In this document: piece by piece, positions 35,324-44,027 of the stretch
Position numbering within the stretch: the stretch's first letter is position 1
How the letters are laid out: every line of letters starts with the position of its first letter
NCBI RefSeq assembly: GCF_000730625.1
Contig: NZ_BBIT01000001.1
Coordinates: forward strand, 124,001 to 188,000
Length of the DNA: 64,000 nucleotides
Source: Pseudomonas oryzihabitans NBRC 102199
GTDB lineage: Bacteria; Pseudomonadota; Gammaproteobacteria; Pseudomonadales; Pseudomonadaceae
Reading direction: 5' to 3'
Translations under genes and position numbers: made by a program
Notes under the pieces: generated by a model
Databases searched by the model: none
Told to the model about the DNA's origin: nothing
The model's input: only the letters and a program-made list of their open reading frames with translations

Positions 35324-36229
35324 ATGGACACCTCCGCCTCGCCCTGCCTCGCGCCGCGCCTACCTCGCTGGCTGCCCCTGCTGGCGGCCTTTTTCGCGCT
35401 CTATGTGGTCTGGGGTTCCACCTATCTGGTGATCCGCATCGGCGTGGCCCACTGGCCACCGCTGCTGATGGCGGGGCTGAGGTTCCTGATCGCCGGAAGC
35501 CTGCTGCTGGGCTGGCTGCGCCTGCGCGGAACCCCCTGGCCGACGGCGCGCGAGACCGCCGCGGCCGCGGTGATCGGCATCCTGCTGCTGGGTATCGGCA
35601 ACGGCGGCGTGACCCTCGCCGAGCACTGGGGCGTGACCTCCGGCATCGCGGCCTTGTCGATCGCCACGGTGCCGCTGTTCACCCTGCTGTTCGGCCTGCT
35701 CTGGGGACAGCGCAATACCCTGTTGGAATGGGCCGGCATCGCCCTGGGTCTGTTGGGTATAGCCCTGCTCAACCTGGGCGATACCATGAGCGCCACGCCC
35801 CTGGGTGCGGCGGTGATCCTGCTCGCCGCGGCGGCCTGGGCCTTCGGCTCGATCTGGAGTCGCTACCTGCCGTTGCCGCGCGGAGCCATGGCCAGCGCCG
35901 TGGAGATGCTGGTGGCCGGTGCGGCGCTGCTCGGCGCCAGCTACCTCAGCGGTGAGCGCCTGCAGCACTGGCCGGCCCTGGGCGGCTGGCTGGCCTTGGG
36001 CTATCTGGTGGTGTTCGGCTCCCTGATCGCCTTCAGCGCCTATCTCTATCTGCTGGGGCGGGTACGACCGGCGGCCGCCACCAGCTATGCCTACGTCAAT
36101 CCGGTGGTGGCGGTGCTGCTGGGCACCCTGTTCGTCGGTGAACGGATCGGGCCGGCGGAGATGCTGGCCATGCTGGTCATCGTCGGCGCCGTGGTGCTGA
36201 TTGGGCTGCCGCAGTGGCGACGGCGCTGA
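35324..36229 (+). CDS. DMT-family exporter, YedA-like (EamA domains)
   Basis: A 301-residue, ten-helix drug/metabolite transporter made of two EamA repeats. It reads as a YedA homologue: ALYVVWGSTYLVIRIGVAHW at the start of helix 1 and TSYAYVNPVVAVLLGTLFVG in helix 9. These proteins export small metabolites or amino acid-like compounds; the substrate here is unknown. It is divergent from the AsnC-type regulator, which probably controls it. The start is the first ATG, 27 residues before helix 1. Confidence 0.9.
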   Translation: MDTSASPCLAPRLPRWLPLLAAFFALYVVWGSTYLVIRIGVAHWPPLLMAGLRFLIAGSLLLGWLRLRGTPWPTARETAAAAVIGILLLGIGNGGVTLAEHWGVTSGIAALSIATVPLFTLLFGLLWGQRNTLLEWAGIALGLLGIALLNLGDTMSATPLGAAVILLAAAAWAFGSIWSRYLPLPRGAMASAVEMLVAGAALLGASYLSGERLQHWPALGGWLALGYLVVFGSLIAFSAYLYLLGRVRPAAATSYAYVNPVVAVLLGTLFVGERIGPAEMLAMLVIVGAVVLIGLPQWRRR

Positions 36230-36385
36230 GAGCCTGATCAAAGTCTGCTGCGCGTCGGCCAAACTGCGTTGAAAATGGCCTGGAAGGCCAGCCCCGTCGG
36301 AATGCTCATTTATCGCTCGTAAACTCCGCTTCCTCAGCCATTTTCGCCTTGCTTGGCTCTAGCTCGCGAGACGTTGAACAGGCTC
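36230..36385. repeat. 156-bp interspersed palindromic element
   Basis: The two ends are inverted copies of each other, GAGCCTGATCAAAGTCT against GAGCCTGTTCAACGTCT (15 of 17 identical). An inner pair (AAAATGGC near 36272-36279 and GCCATTTT near 36337-36344) continues the dyad, so the whole stretch can fold as one long hairpin. It fills most of the space between the exporter stop and yceH. I recall similar sequences scattered in Pseudomonas genomes. No ORF inside. Confidence 0.75.
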
Positions 36386-36428
36386 GGAGGGCAGGCTAGG
36401 CTGGCGCGTCATCCAAGCGGAGTCCGCC

Positions 36429-37094
36429 ATGAGCCAAGCAGTCACCCCCGCCTTTGCCGAAGAGCCGCTGGAGGCCAACGAGATCCGCGTTCTCGGCAGC
36501 CTCATCGAAAAGCAGCTGACCACGCCGGAAAGCTATCCCCTGACCCTCAATGCGCTGGTGCTGGCCTGCAATCAGAAGACCAGTCGCGAGCCGGTGCTCA
36601 ATCTTACCCCGGGCGAGGTGGGGCAGGGGCTGCGGCGCCTGGAAGAACGCGGTCTGGCGCGCCTGGTGATGGGTAGTCGGGCGGATCGCTGGGAACAGCG
36701 GCTGGACAAGGCGCTGGAGCTTCCGCCACCCCAGTGGGTGCTCTGCGCGCTGCTGTTCCTGCGCGGCCCCCAGACCCTGGGGGAATTGCTGGCCCGCAGC
36801 GGCCGGATGCATGCCTTCGACGATACCGAGCAGGTGCGTCACCACCTGGAGCGGTTGATCGCTCGTGGCCTGGCCACCGGTCTGGGGCGGCAACCCGGCC
36901 AGCGCGAAGAGCGCTATCTGCATCTGTTCGGCAACGCCGCGGAACGCGATGCCCAGGTCGCGCAACTGGGTAGCGCCGCCGAAGCCAGTGCGCCCGCGGG
37001 TGGGCGCGAAGGACGGCTGGAGGCGCTGGAAGCCCGGCTCGCCGCGCTCGAAGAGCGGCTGGCGCGCCTGGAGGAAGGCGCTCAGCGCGGATAG
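36429..37094 (+). CDS. yceH: YceH family protein (DUF480)
   Basis: A 221-residue DUF480 protein built of two winged-helix units. It has [33 protein letters not shown] and [20 protein letters not shown], and a C-terminal Leu/Glu coiled coil ([20 protein letters not shown]). DNA binding is plausible from the fold, but the role is unknown. Its last 13 bases overlap the 3' end of the reversed batD gene. Confidence 0.92.
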   Translation: MSQAVTPAFAEEPLEANEIRVLGSLIEKQLTTPESYPLTLNALVLACNQKTSREPVLNLTPGEVGQGLRRLEERGLARLVMGSRADRWEQRLDKALELPPPQWVLCALLFLRGPQTLGELLARSGRMHAFDDTEQVRHHLERLIARGLATGLGRQPGQREERYLHLFGNAAERDAQVAQLGSAAEASAPAGGREGRLEALEARLAALEERLARLEEGAQRG

Positions 37095-38662
37095 AGCGGC
37101 GGCAGGGTGTCGTGCACGGCTGCGGGCGTCAGCGGCGGCAGGGCATTGATCGCCTGCCACAGCGTCTCGCCCTGCCAGCGCTGACCGGCTTCGCTGTAGA
37201 GCGCACCGTTGAGGTCATCGAGGGCCGCGGCCAGGGGTTCGAAGCGCGCGCCCATGGCCGCCAGGGTCTCCGGCTGCTGTCGTGCCCAGGCGTCCAGGGC
37301 GTGGCGGGTCGCGTGGGGGTCGTTGCTCTGACAGGCGCGGCGCAGCTCTTCGCGCTGCAGGCGGCTGTCGAGATCGGGCACCGTCGGCAGGACCGCCGGC
37401 TGCCGGCGGGCACGCCACCAGAGGCCGAAGCCGAGCAGGGTGGTCAGGGCGAAAAAGGCCGTTGCCAGCTGCCAGCGCCAGAGGCCGCGGTCATTGCCGC
37501 TTATCTTGGCCGCGGCGGTCGCCACCGGCTGCAGCGTCGGATCCTCGGCGACCACCAGGGTCTGGGCGGGCAGGGTGGCGCGTTCGAGGGTGTCGGTCTC
37601 GGTGTTCCACCAGACCACCTCCACTGGCGGCAGGACCTTGTCCCCCGTGGAGGTGGGAATCAGGGCGACACGCTCTTCGCGTTGCCCGACCAGCCCACGC
37701 GCCTGGGTCTGCATGGACAGCCGCGGCTGTTCGGCATAGCGCTTCACCCCCTCGGTCTCGGGCAGCACCAGTGGGGGCAGCTGGCCAGGCGCCAGGCCTT
37801 CGGCACGCACCTGCAGGGTGCGGGTCAGGGCACTGCCTTCGCGAGCCTCTGCCGGGGCGGGATTCCATTGCTGCGTCAGGGTCAGGTTGCGCGCCGGCAA
37901 CCAGGGCGTCTGTGGCGGATAGCTGGCGGGCTGTGGCAGGACGTCCAGGGTCAGGGCCGGCGTGCGCAGCTGGATCGGCTGGCCGGCCCTGGAGCTGTCG
38001 TCGAGACCGCCGGCCAGGGTGGCGCTGAAGGTCTGGGGCGGCAATACCAGGGTGCCGCTCTGCAACGGATGGATGGCGTAGCGCCACTCGATCACGCCAT
38101 GGCGTACGCCCTCGACGTCACGTTCGTAGACCTGCGGCGTACCGAGCAGATCCACCCGCGCCTCGCTGGGATTGGGCGGGGTGAGCACATGATCGTCATA
38201 GAGCGCCACGGCGTGGTAGAGGCGAATGGTCAGGATGGTTTCCGCCTGCACATAGAGCCGGGTGCGCTCCACCGAGGCTTCCAGATAGACCGGCTCACGG
38301 GCCTGGCGTTTGGCGGCGCTGGCCTCCACGGTGACGGTCAGCGGCTGGCTGCGGGCGCCGTCGAGGGTCAGGGCGGGAATGGTCAGGGCACCGCTGGCCT
38401 TGGGTTGCAGGGTGACGTTCCAGCGGGTGGTCACCCGCTCGCCGGGCGGCAGGCTGTTCTGGCGGACCCCGAGCACCCGGAAGTCCTGCTCCAGCGGGCC
38501 GAGATCGGGCTTGCCGAACTGCGCGGGATCGGTGGTCTCGAGAATGAGTTCGAGCGTCTCGTTCTGGCTGAGCTGAGTGCGCTCCAGGCGGGCGCTGAGG
38601 TCCGCCGCCTGCACCAGGGGCGCGAGCAGCGCGAGGGGCAGCAGCAAGGGATAGGCCTTCAT
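37082..38662 (-). CDS. batD: BatD family protein
   Basis: Last gene of the moxR-bat operon. The 526-residue protein has a signal peptide ([20 protein letters not shown]) and a periplasmic part with repeated beta-sandwich-like regions ([32 protein letters not shown]-like segment). A transmembrane helix near 425-445 ([21 protein letters not shown]) leads to a short cytoplasmic tail. Bat proteins are linked to stress tolerance and, with MoxR ATPases, to maturation or quality control of envelope proteins; the exact role is not known. The ATG overlaps the batB-batC stop (ATGA). Confidence 0.88.
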   Translation of the reverse strand: MKAYPLLLPLALLAPLVQAADLSARLERTQLSQNETLELILETTDPAQFGKPDLGPLEQDFRVLGVRQNSLPPGERVTTRWNVTLQPKASGALTIPALTLDGARSQPLTVTVEASAAKRQAREPVYLEASVERTRLYVQAETILTIRLYHAVALYDDHVLTPPNPSEARVDLLGTPQVYERDVEGVRHGVIEWRYAIHPLQSGTLVLPPQTFSATLAGGLDDSSRAGQPIQLRTPALTLDVLPQPASYPPQTPWLPARNLTLTQQWNPAPAEAREGSALTRTLQVRAEGLAPGQLPPLVLPETEGVKRYAEQPRLSMQTQARGLVGQREERVALIPTSTGDKVLPPVEVVWWNTETDTLERATLPAQTLVVAEDPTLQPVATAAAKISGNDRGLWRWQLATAFFALTTLLGFGLWWRARRQPAVLPTVPDLDSRLQREELRRACQSNDPHATRHALDAWARQQPETLAAMGARFEPLAAALDDLNGALYSEAGQRWQGETLWQAINALPPLTPAAVHDTLPPLYPR

Positions 38663-40332
38663 TGCAGCGCGTTCTCCTCGCGTTGTTGTTGCTGGTACCA
38701 GAACTTGCGGCGCAGCAGCTCGGCCGGGTTGTCGGGAATCTCCCGCAGCCACTGTTCGGCGGCCTGACGCTGTTCCTCCGCCAGGGGATCTTCGGCGTAG
38801 GACGGACTGACGAGCCAGTCCGCGCCGGCCTGGGCCTGCTGCTGCGGGCTGGCCGCAGCGGCCGCGGTGGACGGCGGGGTACTGCTGCTGGCCGGCTCGT
38901 CCGCCTGAGCGCTGCTCTGACTGGCGCTCTGGGCCTGGCGACTGCGGGCGGCGGCCTCGGCCTGGGCCGCGGCACGCTGGGCGAGCAGGCGTTCGAGGCG
39001 GTTGCGATTGCGTAGGGCGGGGGTCAGATCCGGACGCAGCACCAGCGCCGCCCGGTAGGCGCGCAGGGCCTCGTCCAGGCGTCCGGCCATGGCCAGGGCA
39101 TTGCCGCGATTGTAGTGGCCGTCCGCCGAGGGATCCCGGGCGAAGGCCGCGGCGGCACCGCTGAAATCGCCGGCGCGATAGAGCGCCACGCCGCGCCAGC
39201 GCTCGTCGGTAAAGAGGTCGGCGGCCGCGCCAGCCTGGTCGTCGGCCAGCAGCTGCAGGGCCTGCTGGTCGCGACGCAACCAGAGATCGTCCCAGCTGCC
39301 AGCCTGGGCCGGAGGCGGCGTCAGCAAGAGCCAGAAGGGCAGGCATAGCAGCCAGCCGCGGCGTGCGCCACAGGCGACCAGGACCAGCAGGGGCAGGAGC
39401 AGCAGGTAACCCTGGTCGCGCCAGTCGGAAGGTCCCTGACCCTCGCTGGCCCGCACATCGTCGGGTCGCTCCAGTAGACCGAGGCGACGCAGGTCGCTGT
39501 CATCGCGTTGCAGGCGCTGATAGCGGCCACCCAGCTCGCGGGCGACGTCCTGCAGGCGGCCTTCGGCCAGGCGGGCGATGCGGATGCCGCCGGCGGCGTC
39601 GCTCAGGTAGTTGCCGGCCTCGGCGGCCACCGGGGCACCCTGGGGCGTACCCGGGCCGAGGATCGCCAGCTGGCGCAGCCGACCCTGCAGCTGGCGCTCG
39701 AGGCCCAGCCGCTCGCGGTCGTCCAGTTCGCTGGCGATGAGCAGCAGCCGGGCGCTGGCGCTGGGCGCTGGGCCGAGCAGCTCCAGGGCCTGGGCGATAC
39801 CCAGGTCGGCGCGCTGGCCGGGCACCGGCATGATCGACGGCCGCAACGCCTTGAGCAGGTTGTCCATGGTCGGCAGGTCGTCGGTCAGGGGCACCAGGGT
39901 ATGGGCGCTGCCGGCATAGACGACGATGGCGGTCTCGCCGTCCTGGCGCGCCTTGAGCAGGTCCTGCAGCTTGCGCTGCACGGCCAGCAGGCGATTGGGG
40001 GTGACGTCGGTGGCGAGCAGATCGGGCGTCAGCGCCAAGACCACCACCAGCGGATCGTTGCGCCGAAAGTTCTGCGCTTCGCCCTGCTGCCAGCTGGGAC
40101 CGGCCAGGGCCAGACAGGCCAGTACCCCGGCCAGACCCAGCAGCACCAGCCCGAGGGGCGAGCGCTGGCGATCGCTGTCGCTGAGCAGCCAGGGTTGCAG
40201 CGCCGGGGGCAGCAGCGCCTGCCAGCGCCCGTGGCGATGCCGGCGCCGACGCAGCGAGCCGATCACCAGGGCGACCGGCACCAGGGCCAGCAGCCACCAG
40301 GGACGCAGGAGCAGCGGCAGCCAGTCGCTCAT
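38659..40332 (-). CDS. batB: BatB-BatC fusion (vWA domain plus TPR)
   Basis: The 557-residue protein has two N-terminal transmembrane segments (about 7-24 and 55-73) and a von Willebrand A domain (about 85-290). The metal site is altered: the expected DxSxS reads ALTPD (LVVVLALTPDLLATD). A further transmembrane segment (about 315-350) and a TPR pair (about 375-440; DGHYNRGNALAMAGRLDEAL) follow. A low-complexity Ala/Gln/Ser/Pro tail ends the protein. BatB and BatC are separate in Bacteroides but fused in many Pseudomonas. It overlaps batA and batD by four bases each. Confidence 0.88.
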   Translation of the reverse strand: MSDWLPLLLRPWWLLALVPVALVIGSLRRRRHRHGRWQALLPPALQPWLLSDSDRQRSPLGLVLLGLAGVLACLALAGPSWQQGEAQNFRRNDPLVVVLALTPDLLATDVTPNRLLAVQRKLQDLLKARQDGETAIVVYAGSAHTLVPLTDDLPTMDNLLKALRPSIMPVPGQRADLGIAQALELLGPAPSASARLLLIASELDDRERLGLERQLQGRLRQLAILGPGTPQGAPVAAEAGNYLSDAAGGIRIARLAEGRLQDVARELGGRYQRLQRDDSDLRRLGLLERPDDVRASEGQGPSDWRDQGYLLLLPLLVLVACGARRGWLLCLPFWLLLTPPPAQAGSWDDLWLRRDQQALQLLADDQAGAAADLFTDERWRGVALYRAGDFSGAAAAFARDPSADGHYNRGNALAMAGRLDEALRAYRAALVLRPDLTPALRNRNRLERLLAQRAAAQAEAAARSRQAQSASQSSAQADEPASSSTPPSTAAAAASPQQQAQAGADWLVSPSYAEDPLAEEQRQAAEQWLREIPDNPAELLRRKFWYQQQQREENALQ

Positions 40333-41327
40333 CGGGCCTTGCCTCCACGCTGCCAGCGTGTCGGCCACGGCAGGCGGCCAAGCGCTAGGGCCAGGCCGAG
40401 CAGCAGTGCCCCGGCCAGCGGCCAGGCATAGAGTTCGCGGGTGGGGCGGGCCTGGTCCGGTTGCTGGCGGATGGGTTCGAGACGATCGAGCTGGCGTGAC
40501 ACGGCGGCCAGCTCGGTACTGGATCTCACCCGGAAATAGGCGCCGTTGGTGACCTCGGCGAGGTGGCGCAGCATGGGTTCGTCGAGATCGCTGGGCGTCG
40601 CGCCGGCGCCCAGGGTGTCCGGATCGGCGCCGATGCCCAGGGTATAGACGCGGACCCGCTCGCTGGCCGCCAGGCTGGCCGCCACCTCGGGCGTCACCAC
40701 GCCGCCGTTGCTGGCGCCGTCGGTGACCAGGATCAGGGTGCGACTGTTGTCCGGGCGCTTGCGCAGGTGCTTGACCGCCAGGCCCACGGCGTCGCCCACC
40801 GCGGTGTTGCGCCCGGCCAGGCCGATCTGGGCTTCTTCCAGGAGCGCATGCACGGTGCGCCGGTCGGCGGTCAGCGGTGCCTGCAGATAGGCCTGGGAAC
40901 CGAACAGGATCAGGCCGACGCGATCGCCCTGGCGACTGTCGATGAAGCGGCCGAGCAGTTGCTTGACCAGGCTCAGGCGGCTGACGTTCTCGTCGCCCAG
41001 TTGCATGTCCGGGGTGTCCATCGAGCCGGAGACATCCACCGCCAGCAACAGATCGCGCCCGCTCACGTCCAGCGGCTGGGGTGGCCCCACCCACTGCGGA
41101 CGCGCCGCGGCGGCCAGGATCAGCAGCCAGCCCAGCAGAAAGGGCAGCAGACGGCGGGCGCCGCTCAGGCCGCCGGTGTGGCGGGTGCGCCCACCCAGGT
41201 GTTCGAGTTCAGCGAGGAATTCCACCCGCAGGGCGGCCTGGCCGCTGTCGGCCGCCGGCAGGAGCACGCGCAGCGCCCATGGCAGCGGCAGCAGCAGCCA
41301 CAACCAGGGCCAGGCGAATTCAAACAT
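40329..41327 (-). CDS. batA: BatA-type von Willebrand A membrane protein
   Basis: A 332-residue vWA protein with two N-terminal transmembrane helices and one at the C-terminus. The intact metal-ion site DVSGSMDTPD (DxSxS) contrasts with the altered site in its partner. Conserved GDRVGLILFGSQAYLQAPLT and ILVTDGASNGG follow. The ATG at 41327 gives MFEFAWPWLW and overlaps the DUF4381 gene by eight bases; an upstream in-frame start would add 18 non-conserved residues. Confidence 0.92.
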   Translation of the reverse strand: MFEFAWPWLWLLLPLPWALRVLLPAADSGQAALRVEFLAELEHLGGRTRHTGGLSGARRLLPFLLGWLLILAAAARPQWVGPPQPLDVSGRDLLLAVDVSGSMDTPDMQLGDENVSRLSLVKQLLGRFIDSRQGDRVGLILFGSQAYLQAPLTADRRTVHALLEEAQIGLAGRNTAVGDAVGLAVKHLRKRPDNSRTLILVTDGASNGGVVTPEVAASLAASERVRVYTLGIGADPDTLGAGATPSDLDEPMLRHLAEVTNGAYFRVRSSTELAAVSRQLDRLEPIRQQPDQARPTRELYAWPLAGALLLGLALALGRLPWPTRWQRGGKAR

Positions 41328-41814
41328 GCTTGCGGATCCAGGTGGCGACGGCGTCCTGCAGGCCGTCGATGGCGCGGTCATCCAGCCGGCAATCCGGGCG
41401 ATAGCCGCCGTCGACCAGGATCATGTAGCGCGTCAGGCCGGCCGCCGGACAGCGCGAATCGAGAAAGGCCAGCCAGTCGCGGCCGCTCAGGGTCTGGCTG
41501 AGCTGATCCGGATAGCTGGCGCGGCAGAGGCGCTTGAGCAGGGCGTTGAGCGCCTGCAACCAGGGTCCGGCCGGCGCGCCATAGGGGCGCGGCAGGCGGG
41601 CCAGTTCGGCCAGGGCGGTGGTGCGCAGATCCTCTTCGGTGGTCGCCTCGGCGAGGGGCGCGCTGACCAGCGGCCGCCGGCCATGGCGATGGCGCAGAAA
41701 GAAGCCCAGCGCCACCACTACCAGCAGCAACAGCCACCAGCCCGGCGCCGGTGGCCAGAGGGTCGGCTCCGGCGGCAACCGCAGCGGCTCCAGATTCGGC
41801 AGGCCGGGGGTCAC
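41320..41814 (-). CDS. DUF4381 membrane protein of the bat operon
   Basis: A 164-residue protein with a Pro-rich N-terminus and one transmembrane helix (about 25-42, GWWLLLLVVVALGFFL). A cytoplasmic domain has LCRASYPDQLSQTLSGRDW and TRYMILVDGGYRPD. This is the small DUF4381 gene that accompanies batA and the DUF58 gene in proteobacteria. Overlaps both neighbours, so translation is coupled. No biochemical function known. Confidence 0.88.
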   Translation of the reverse strand: MTPGLPNLEPLRLPPEPTLWPPAPGWWLLLLVVVALGFFLRHRHGRRPLVSAPLAEATTEEDLRTTALAELARLPRPYGAPAGPWLQALNALLKRLCRASYPDQLSQTLSGRDWLAFLDSRCPAAGLTRYMILVDGGYRPDCRLDDRAIDGLQDAVATWIRKHV

Positions 41815-42749
41815 GAGGTGTACCCCGGACGGTGCTGGCGTAGGAGGTGCCGCAACTGCTCGACCAGGTCGTCCGCCGTGGACAGCGGCAGCAGCGGAAT
41901 GCCCAGGCGCAGGCTGAGTTCGGTCCAGCGTTCGCGGCGCTGCGCGGCCTGCTCGGCGTAGCCCTGGCGCACGTCGGCGCGGTCGGTGTCCAGTTCCACT
42001 TCCGCCGGACCGCTGGTGAAGCGCAGCAGGCCGGCCTGGGGCAGTTCGTGATCCAGCGGATCGGAAAGCGGCAGCAGGACCAGGTCGCTGTGCCGCGAAA
42101 GCAGCGTGAGGTGCTGCTCGGTGGCCACGTCCAGGCTGCGCTCGTCGCAGATCACCAGGGCCAGGCTGCCGGGACGCAGCACCTCGCGGGCGCGGCGCAG
42201 GACCTGGTTGAAGGTGATGCGCGGCACCTGGGCCAGGGCCGGATCCTGCAGCGCCCGATTGGCGTTGATCAGGTGATCGAAGAAACGCAGCAGATTCTGC
42301 TTGCTGCGCCTTGGCCGTACCTCGTGCAGGCGTTCGCCGCCAAAGATCATGCCGCCGATGCGGTCGTTGTGCTCCAGCACCGCCCAGCCGATCAGCGCGG
42401 CCAGGCGCCCGGCCAGTACTGACTTGAATTGCTGGCGGGTGCCGAAGAAGGTGCGCGGACTCTGCTCCAGCAGGAGATAGACCGGTCGCTCGCGTTCTTC
42501 GTGGAACAGCTTGGTATGGGGCTCGCGGGTGCGGGCGGTGACGCGCCAGTCGATGGCGCGCACGTCATCGCCGGGCTGGTAGGCGCGCACCTGGTCGAAG
42601 TCCACGCCGCGCCCGCGCAGGCGCGAGTGGTGCAGGCCGATCAGCGGACTGCGCCGTCCGGCGGCGGAAAACAGCTGCACCTCGACCACCCGGTGGCGCA
42701 TCTCGATGAGCTCGGCCAGGCCCAGGGTCACGCCGTTGCGCTCGGCCAT
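41811..42749 (-). CDS. DUF58 domain protein (MoxR partner)
   Basis: A 312-residue DUF58 protein. It has the signature DFDQVRAYQPGDDVRAIDWR (residues about 50-69), then TKLFHEERERPVYLLLEQS and a vWA-like C-terminal fold. DUF58 proteins are encoded next to MoxR ATPases and are thought to present substrates to them. No membrane helix is seen, so it is probably cytoplasmic. The ATG at 42749 begins MAERNGVTLGL and lies one base after the moxR stop. Confidence 0.92.
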   Translation of the reverse strand: MAERNGVTLGLAELIEMRHRVVEVQLFSAAGRRSPLIGLHHSRLRGRGVDFDQVRAYQPGDDVRAIDWRVTARTREPHTKLFHEERERPVYLLLEQSPRTFFGTRQQFKSVLAGRLAALIGWAVLEHNDRIGGMIFGGERLHEVRPRRSKQNLLRFFDHLINANRALQDPALAQVPRITFNQVLRRAREVLRPGSLALVICDERSLDVATEQHLTLLSRHSDLVLLPLSDPLDHELPQAGLLRFTSGPAEVELDTDRADVRQGYAEQAAQRRERWTELSLRLGIPLLPLSTADDLVEQLRHLLRQHRPGYTS

Positions 42750-42750
42750 C

Positions 42751-43710
42751 TCAGGCCACGGCCACCAGATCGAGGATGCGCTGCACCACCCGGTCGTGGT
42801 CGATGCCGGCGGCTTCCGCCTCGAAGGACAGGATGATGCGGTGGCGCAGGACATCGAAGACCACCGCCTGGATATCCTCCGGGCTGACGAAATCCCGCCC
42901 GGCCAGCCAGGCGTGGGCGCGGGCGCAGCGATCCAGGGCGATGGAACCGCGCGGACTGGCGCCGTAGGTGATCCAGTGCGCCAGGTCCTGATCGAAGCGC
43001 CCCGGGGTGCGGGTCGCCATGATCAGTTGGACCAGGTATTCCTCCACGGCGTCGGCCATGTACAGCCCGAGCACCTCGCGCCGGGCCGCATTGATCGCCG
43101 CCTGGGTGACCCGCTCGGTCGGCAGGGTCTCGCCGTCCAGGGCTTCGCCACGGGCCTGGGCGAGGATGCGGCGTTCCACCGAGGCGTCGGGGTAGCCGAT
43201 CTTGACGTGCATCAGGAAGCGGTCGAGCTGGGCCTCGGGCAGGGGATAGGTGCCTTCCTGCTCGATGGGATTCTGGGTGGCCATCACCAGGAAGAGGTCG
43301 GGCAGGGCATAGGAGGTGCGACCGATGCTCACCTGGCGTTCGGCCATGGCTTCCAGCAGCGCGGATTGCACCTTGGCCGGCGCCCGGTTGATCTCGTCGG
43401 CCAGCACCAGGTTGTGGAAGATCGGCCCCTGCTGGAAGGAGAAGGTCGCCGTGTCGGGGCGATAGATCTCGGTGCCGGTGATGTCGGCCGGCAGCAGGTC
43501 GGGGGTGAACTGGATGCGGTGGAAATCCGCTTCCAGGCCTTCCGCCAGGTCCTTGATGGCCTTGGTCTTGGCCAGCCCGGGGGCGCCTTCCACCAGCAGA
43601 TGACCGTCCGCCAGCACCGCGATGAGCAGACGCTCCACCAGGGTTTCCTGGCCAAGGATCTGGCTGGTGAGGTAGGTGCGAAGCACCTGCAGAGCGTCAC
43701 GGTGAGCCAT
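42751..43710 (-). CDS. moxR: MoxR-family AAA+ ATPase
   Basis: First gene of the operon. The 319-residue AAA+ ATPase has Walker A EGAPGLAKTKAI (about 41-52) and Walker B LVLADEINRAP. Sensor 1 is MATQNPIEQEGTYPLPEAQL, a MoxR signature, and ASPRGSIALDR gives sensor 2. MoxR proteins act as chaperone-like factors for metal-cofactor or multiprotein complexes; here the client is unknown, and the bat genes downstream are the likely partners. Confidence 0.94.
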   Translation of the reverse strand: MAHRDALQVLRTYLTSQILGQETLVERLLIAVLADGHLLVEGAPGLAKTKAIKDLAEGLEADFHRIQFTPDLLPADITGTEIYRPDTATFSFQQGPIFHNLVLADEINRAPAKVQSALLEAMAERQVSIGRTSYALPDLFLVMATQNPIEQEGTYPLPEAQLDRFLMHVKIGYPDASVERRILAQARGEALDGETLPTERVTQAAINAARREVLGLYMADAVEEYLVQLIMATRTPGRFDQDLAHWITYGASPRGSIALDRCARAHAWLAGRDFVSPEDIQAVVFDVLRHRIILSFEAEAAGIDHDRVVQRILDLVAVA

Positions 43711-44027
43711 GGGGCATCCTGAATACGGCGCTGGAGCGGTCGAGGGTGCTGGATTTTACTGCAAGCGGCGGCTGCCGCCCATGCCTGCGCTGACGTCGCA
43801 TCCAGAGCAGTCCTTGACGAAATTTTGACGAGCTCCTGCTCAGGCTGGGCGCTGGTCGGCGCGGCGGAGGTCTCGCTTCGCCCACGTCGCGCAGCCCAGG
43901 ACTGGCGTGATCGCGCCGGATGGTTAAACTCCCACGCCTGCCGACCGCGCCCGAGGCCTCTGCGTGGCCGATCCCGAGCCGCTGGCCACGCGCCGCGAAT
44001 CCCTGCTGCTTTTGACAAGGTGTTTTC
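43711..44027. other. Divergent intergenic region, moxR / sulfatase-fold transferase
   Basis: 317 bases without a gene, between two divergent genes. TTGACG occurs twice (around 43813-43832) but I see no matching -10 box at the right distance. No repeat or RNA gene was recognised. It should contain promoters for both sides. Confidence 0.4.
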
